This document shows positions 62,564-64,000 of a stretch of 64,000 bases of DNA, piece after piece. The position numbers and the translations under genes are program-made. Under the pieces are notes generated by a model, which searched no databases, had not been told where the DNA came from, and saw only the letters and a program-made list of their open reading frames with translations. This DNA comes from Pseudomonas ceruminis. GTDB taxonomy: Bacteria > Pseudomonadota > Gammaproteobacteria > Pseudomonadales > Pseudomonadaceae. The stretch is taken from assembly GCF_021602025.1 (NCBI RefSeq), contig NZ_BQHW01000027.1, positions 1-64,000 on the forward strand, given 5' to 3'. Positions within the stretch are counted from its first letter, which is position 1. The number at the start of each line of letters is the position of its first letter.

Positions 62564-64000
62564 TTACGGCTTGATGCTGTCAGGCAACGCATAGGCAATG
62601 ATGTAGTCGCCCACATCGGGCGAGTGGCTCATGCCGCCAGCGGAGATCACCACATACTGCTTGCCGGTCGTGGGGGACTTGTAGATCAGCGGTGCGGCTA
62701 CAGCACCGACGGGCAAGCGGGCCTTCCAGACTTCCTTGCCGGTTGCCGAATCGAGCGCACGCAGGTAGTAGTCCTGGGTGCCGGCGAAGAACACCAGGCC
62801 GGATGCCGTTGAGGTAGGGCCGCCGAGGGTAGGCATACCCAGGGGGATCTGCATGTGTGTCTTGATCCCCAGCGGGCCAGTATCCTGCACCGTGCCCAGT
62901 GGCACCTGCCACACCAGTTTCTGGGTGTTGAGGTCAATCGCGCTCATGCTGCCGAACGGTGGCGTGTTGCATGGCACGCCCAGCGGGGACTGGAGGATGT
63001 CGATCTTCACACCGCCATAGATGCCTGCGACCTGCGGGCGAATAGTGCCCATGAAGCCAGGCACCTCATCGGTCGAGACTTTGTATTTGCGGGTGTTTTC
63101 CTTGGTCACCAGCGACATGCGCAGCGGCATGCGCATGTCGTTGACGAACATCATGCCGGTGTTTTCATCGATGGAAATACCCCCCCAGTTCATGCCGCCC
63201 AGCAGCCCAGGCCATTCGATGTACGGTTTTTCAGTGGGTGGTGTGAACGGGCCGACGTACACCGAGTCCTTGAACATGATCCGGCAGTAGAGCTGGTCGA
63301 ACGTGGACACCCCCCACATCGACTGCTCGGTCAACGGGTCCGCGCCAATGACCGGCATGCCAGCGGAGTACGGCTGGGTCGGGGACAGGTGTTCGCCTTC
63401 TGCAGCCGGTGTAGTGGGAACAGGGCGCTCCTGAACTTCAGTGACAGGCTGGCCGGTGCGGCGGTCCAGCACGAAGATATGGCCGGTCTTGGTGGTCTGG
63501 ATCAGGACCGGGATCTTGGTGCCCTGTGCATTCTTCATCTCGTAGAGCACAGGTTGCGACGGCAGGTCGTAGTCCCAGACATCATGGTGCACCGTCTGGA
63601 AAACCCACTTGGCCTTACCCGTGGATGCATCGACCGCGACAATCGCTGTGCCGAACTTTTCTTTCACCGAGTTACGGTCGCCACCCCAGTAGTCAGGTGG
63701 GCCATTGCCGGTGGGCAGGTAGACCAGGTTCAGTTCTTTGTCGTAGGTGGGAATGGTCCACACGTTCGGTGTTTCAAGCGCGAACTGGTGGTCAGCCGCC
63801 GCTGTGTCGGCGCCCTCAGGCGCACCCACATCCCAGGCCCATACCAAAGCACCGGTCAGCACATCGAATGCACGCACGGCACCGGAAGGCTCGCCGGCCA
63901 CGATGTCACGCACCCAGCCACCCACCACGGTGAGGTGGCCCATGACTACAGGGAGAGAAGTGGGGTGGTAGCGCTTGCTGTGCTCTGTCGGCCCCATGCC
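62564..64000 (-). CDS. gcd: Membrane-bound PQQ-dependent glucose dehydrogenase, C-terminal part
   Basis: The C-terminal 478 or so codons of a quinoprotein; the gene continues past the window. The beta-propeller blades are visible, e.g. AFDVLTGALVWAWDVGAPEG, LVYLPTGNGPPDYWGGDRN, FQTVHHDVWDYDLPSQPVL and IALYDAD-type segments near the end (LRALDSATGKEVWKARLPVG). This is the periplasmic PQQ domain of the ~800-aa enzyme that oxidises glucose to gluconate and feeds electrons to ubiquinone. Its N-terminal membrane helices would be outside. A paralogous quinoprotein dehydrogenase of the same length class is possible. Confidence 0.88.
   Translation of the reverse strand, partial: GMGPTEHSKRYHPTSLPVVMGHLTVVGGWVRDIVAGEPSGAVRAFDVLTGALVWAWDVGAPEGADTAAADHQFALETPNVWTIPTYDKELNLVYLPTGNGPPDYWGGDRNSVKEKFGTAIVAVDASTGKAKWVFQTVHHDVWDYDLPSQPVLYEMKNAQGTKIPVLIQTTKTGHIFVLDRRTGQPVTEVQERPVPTTPAAEGEHLSPTQPYSAGMPVIGADPLTEQSMWGVSTFDQLYCRIMFKDSVYVGPFTPPTEKPYIEWPGLLGGMNWGGISIDENTGMMFVNDMRMPLRMSLVTKENTRKYKVSTDEVPGFMGTIRPQVAGIYGGVKIDILQSPLGVPCNTPPFGSMSAIDLNTQKLVWQVPLGTVQDTGPLGIKTHMQIPLGMPTLGGPTSTASGLVFFAGTQDYYLRALDSATGKEVWKARLPVGAVAAPLIYKSPTTGKQYVVISAGGMSHSPDVGDYIIAYALPDSIKP

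Overview
The window looks like a chromosomal segment of a Pseudomonas of the P. putida group. The grounds are the high G+C content, the paired GGGAGCGGGCTTGCCCCGC-type REP elements, and a gene order that, from memory, closely follows the P. putida KT2440 stretch around PP_0337-PP_0384. No database search was possible. I saw no rRNA, tRNA, CRISPR array, transposase or prophage genes; nearly all of it is core chromosome.

Layout. 1-1.85 kb: the end of a retropepsin-like protease gene, followed by a 305-bp tandem duplication of its 3' end plus a REP pair, then gst and msrA. 1.9-9.2 kb (minus strand): a PAS-GAF-PAS-GGDEF-EAL c-di-GMP protein, then pyruvate dehydrogenase aceF and aceE with an operator-rich leader. 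9.6-19.6 kb (plus): glnE and the LPS inner-core operon waaF-waaC-waaG-waaP followed by three more kinase-like genes, all overlapping or abutting. 19.6-27.8 kb (minus): a sigma factor/anti-sigma/TonB-receptor siderophore-signalling unit, a PepSY membrane protein, a 57-aa membrane protein and a 919-aa protein resembling the DUF6543 'dermonecrotic toxin' family. 28-36.6 kb: an exonuclease/CBS-nucleotidyltransferase pair, a lone receiver protein, malate synthase G, a GcvR-like ACT protein, RarD and an SrkA-like kinase. 36.7-42.7 kb: a modE gene broken by an in-frame amber codon, comF, and the biotin operon bioB-F-H-C-D with a BirA-type operator lying inside the start of comF. 42.9-48.9 kb: a 98-aa flagellar-rod-like protein, two paralogous acyl-CoA dehydrogenases flanking a membrane diguanylate cyclase, and the small RNA RsmY with a GacA-type upstream site. 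48.9-51.7 kb: a LysR regulator divergent from a class III aminotransferase, and a 52-aa Pmp3 membrane protein. 51.7-64 kb (minus): the PQQ cluster pqqF-A-B-C-D-E plus an S9 peptidase, the lysine-catabolic pair davB-davA with an Lrp-type regulator, and the 3' part of a PQQ-dependent glucose dehydrogenase gene.

Functional links. PQQ made by the pqq operon is the cofactor of the membrane glucose dehydrogenase encoded about 6 kb away. AceEF makes acetyl-CoA and GlcB consumes it; the acyl-CoA dehydrogenases feed the same pool and the first has a PsrA-like operator. RsmY would titrate RsmA/RsmE proteins under Gac control. Several regulatory sites were read directly from sequence: BirA, PsrA, GacA and Fur candidates, aceEF palindromes, and the terminator between pqqA and pqqB. 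The points most worth a second look are the REP-associated tandem duplication, the interrupted modE, the toxin-like gene beside the siderophore operon, the unassigned operators in front of aceE, and the five kinase-fold domains (one lacking its catalytic Asp) in the LPS core operon.
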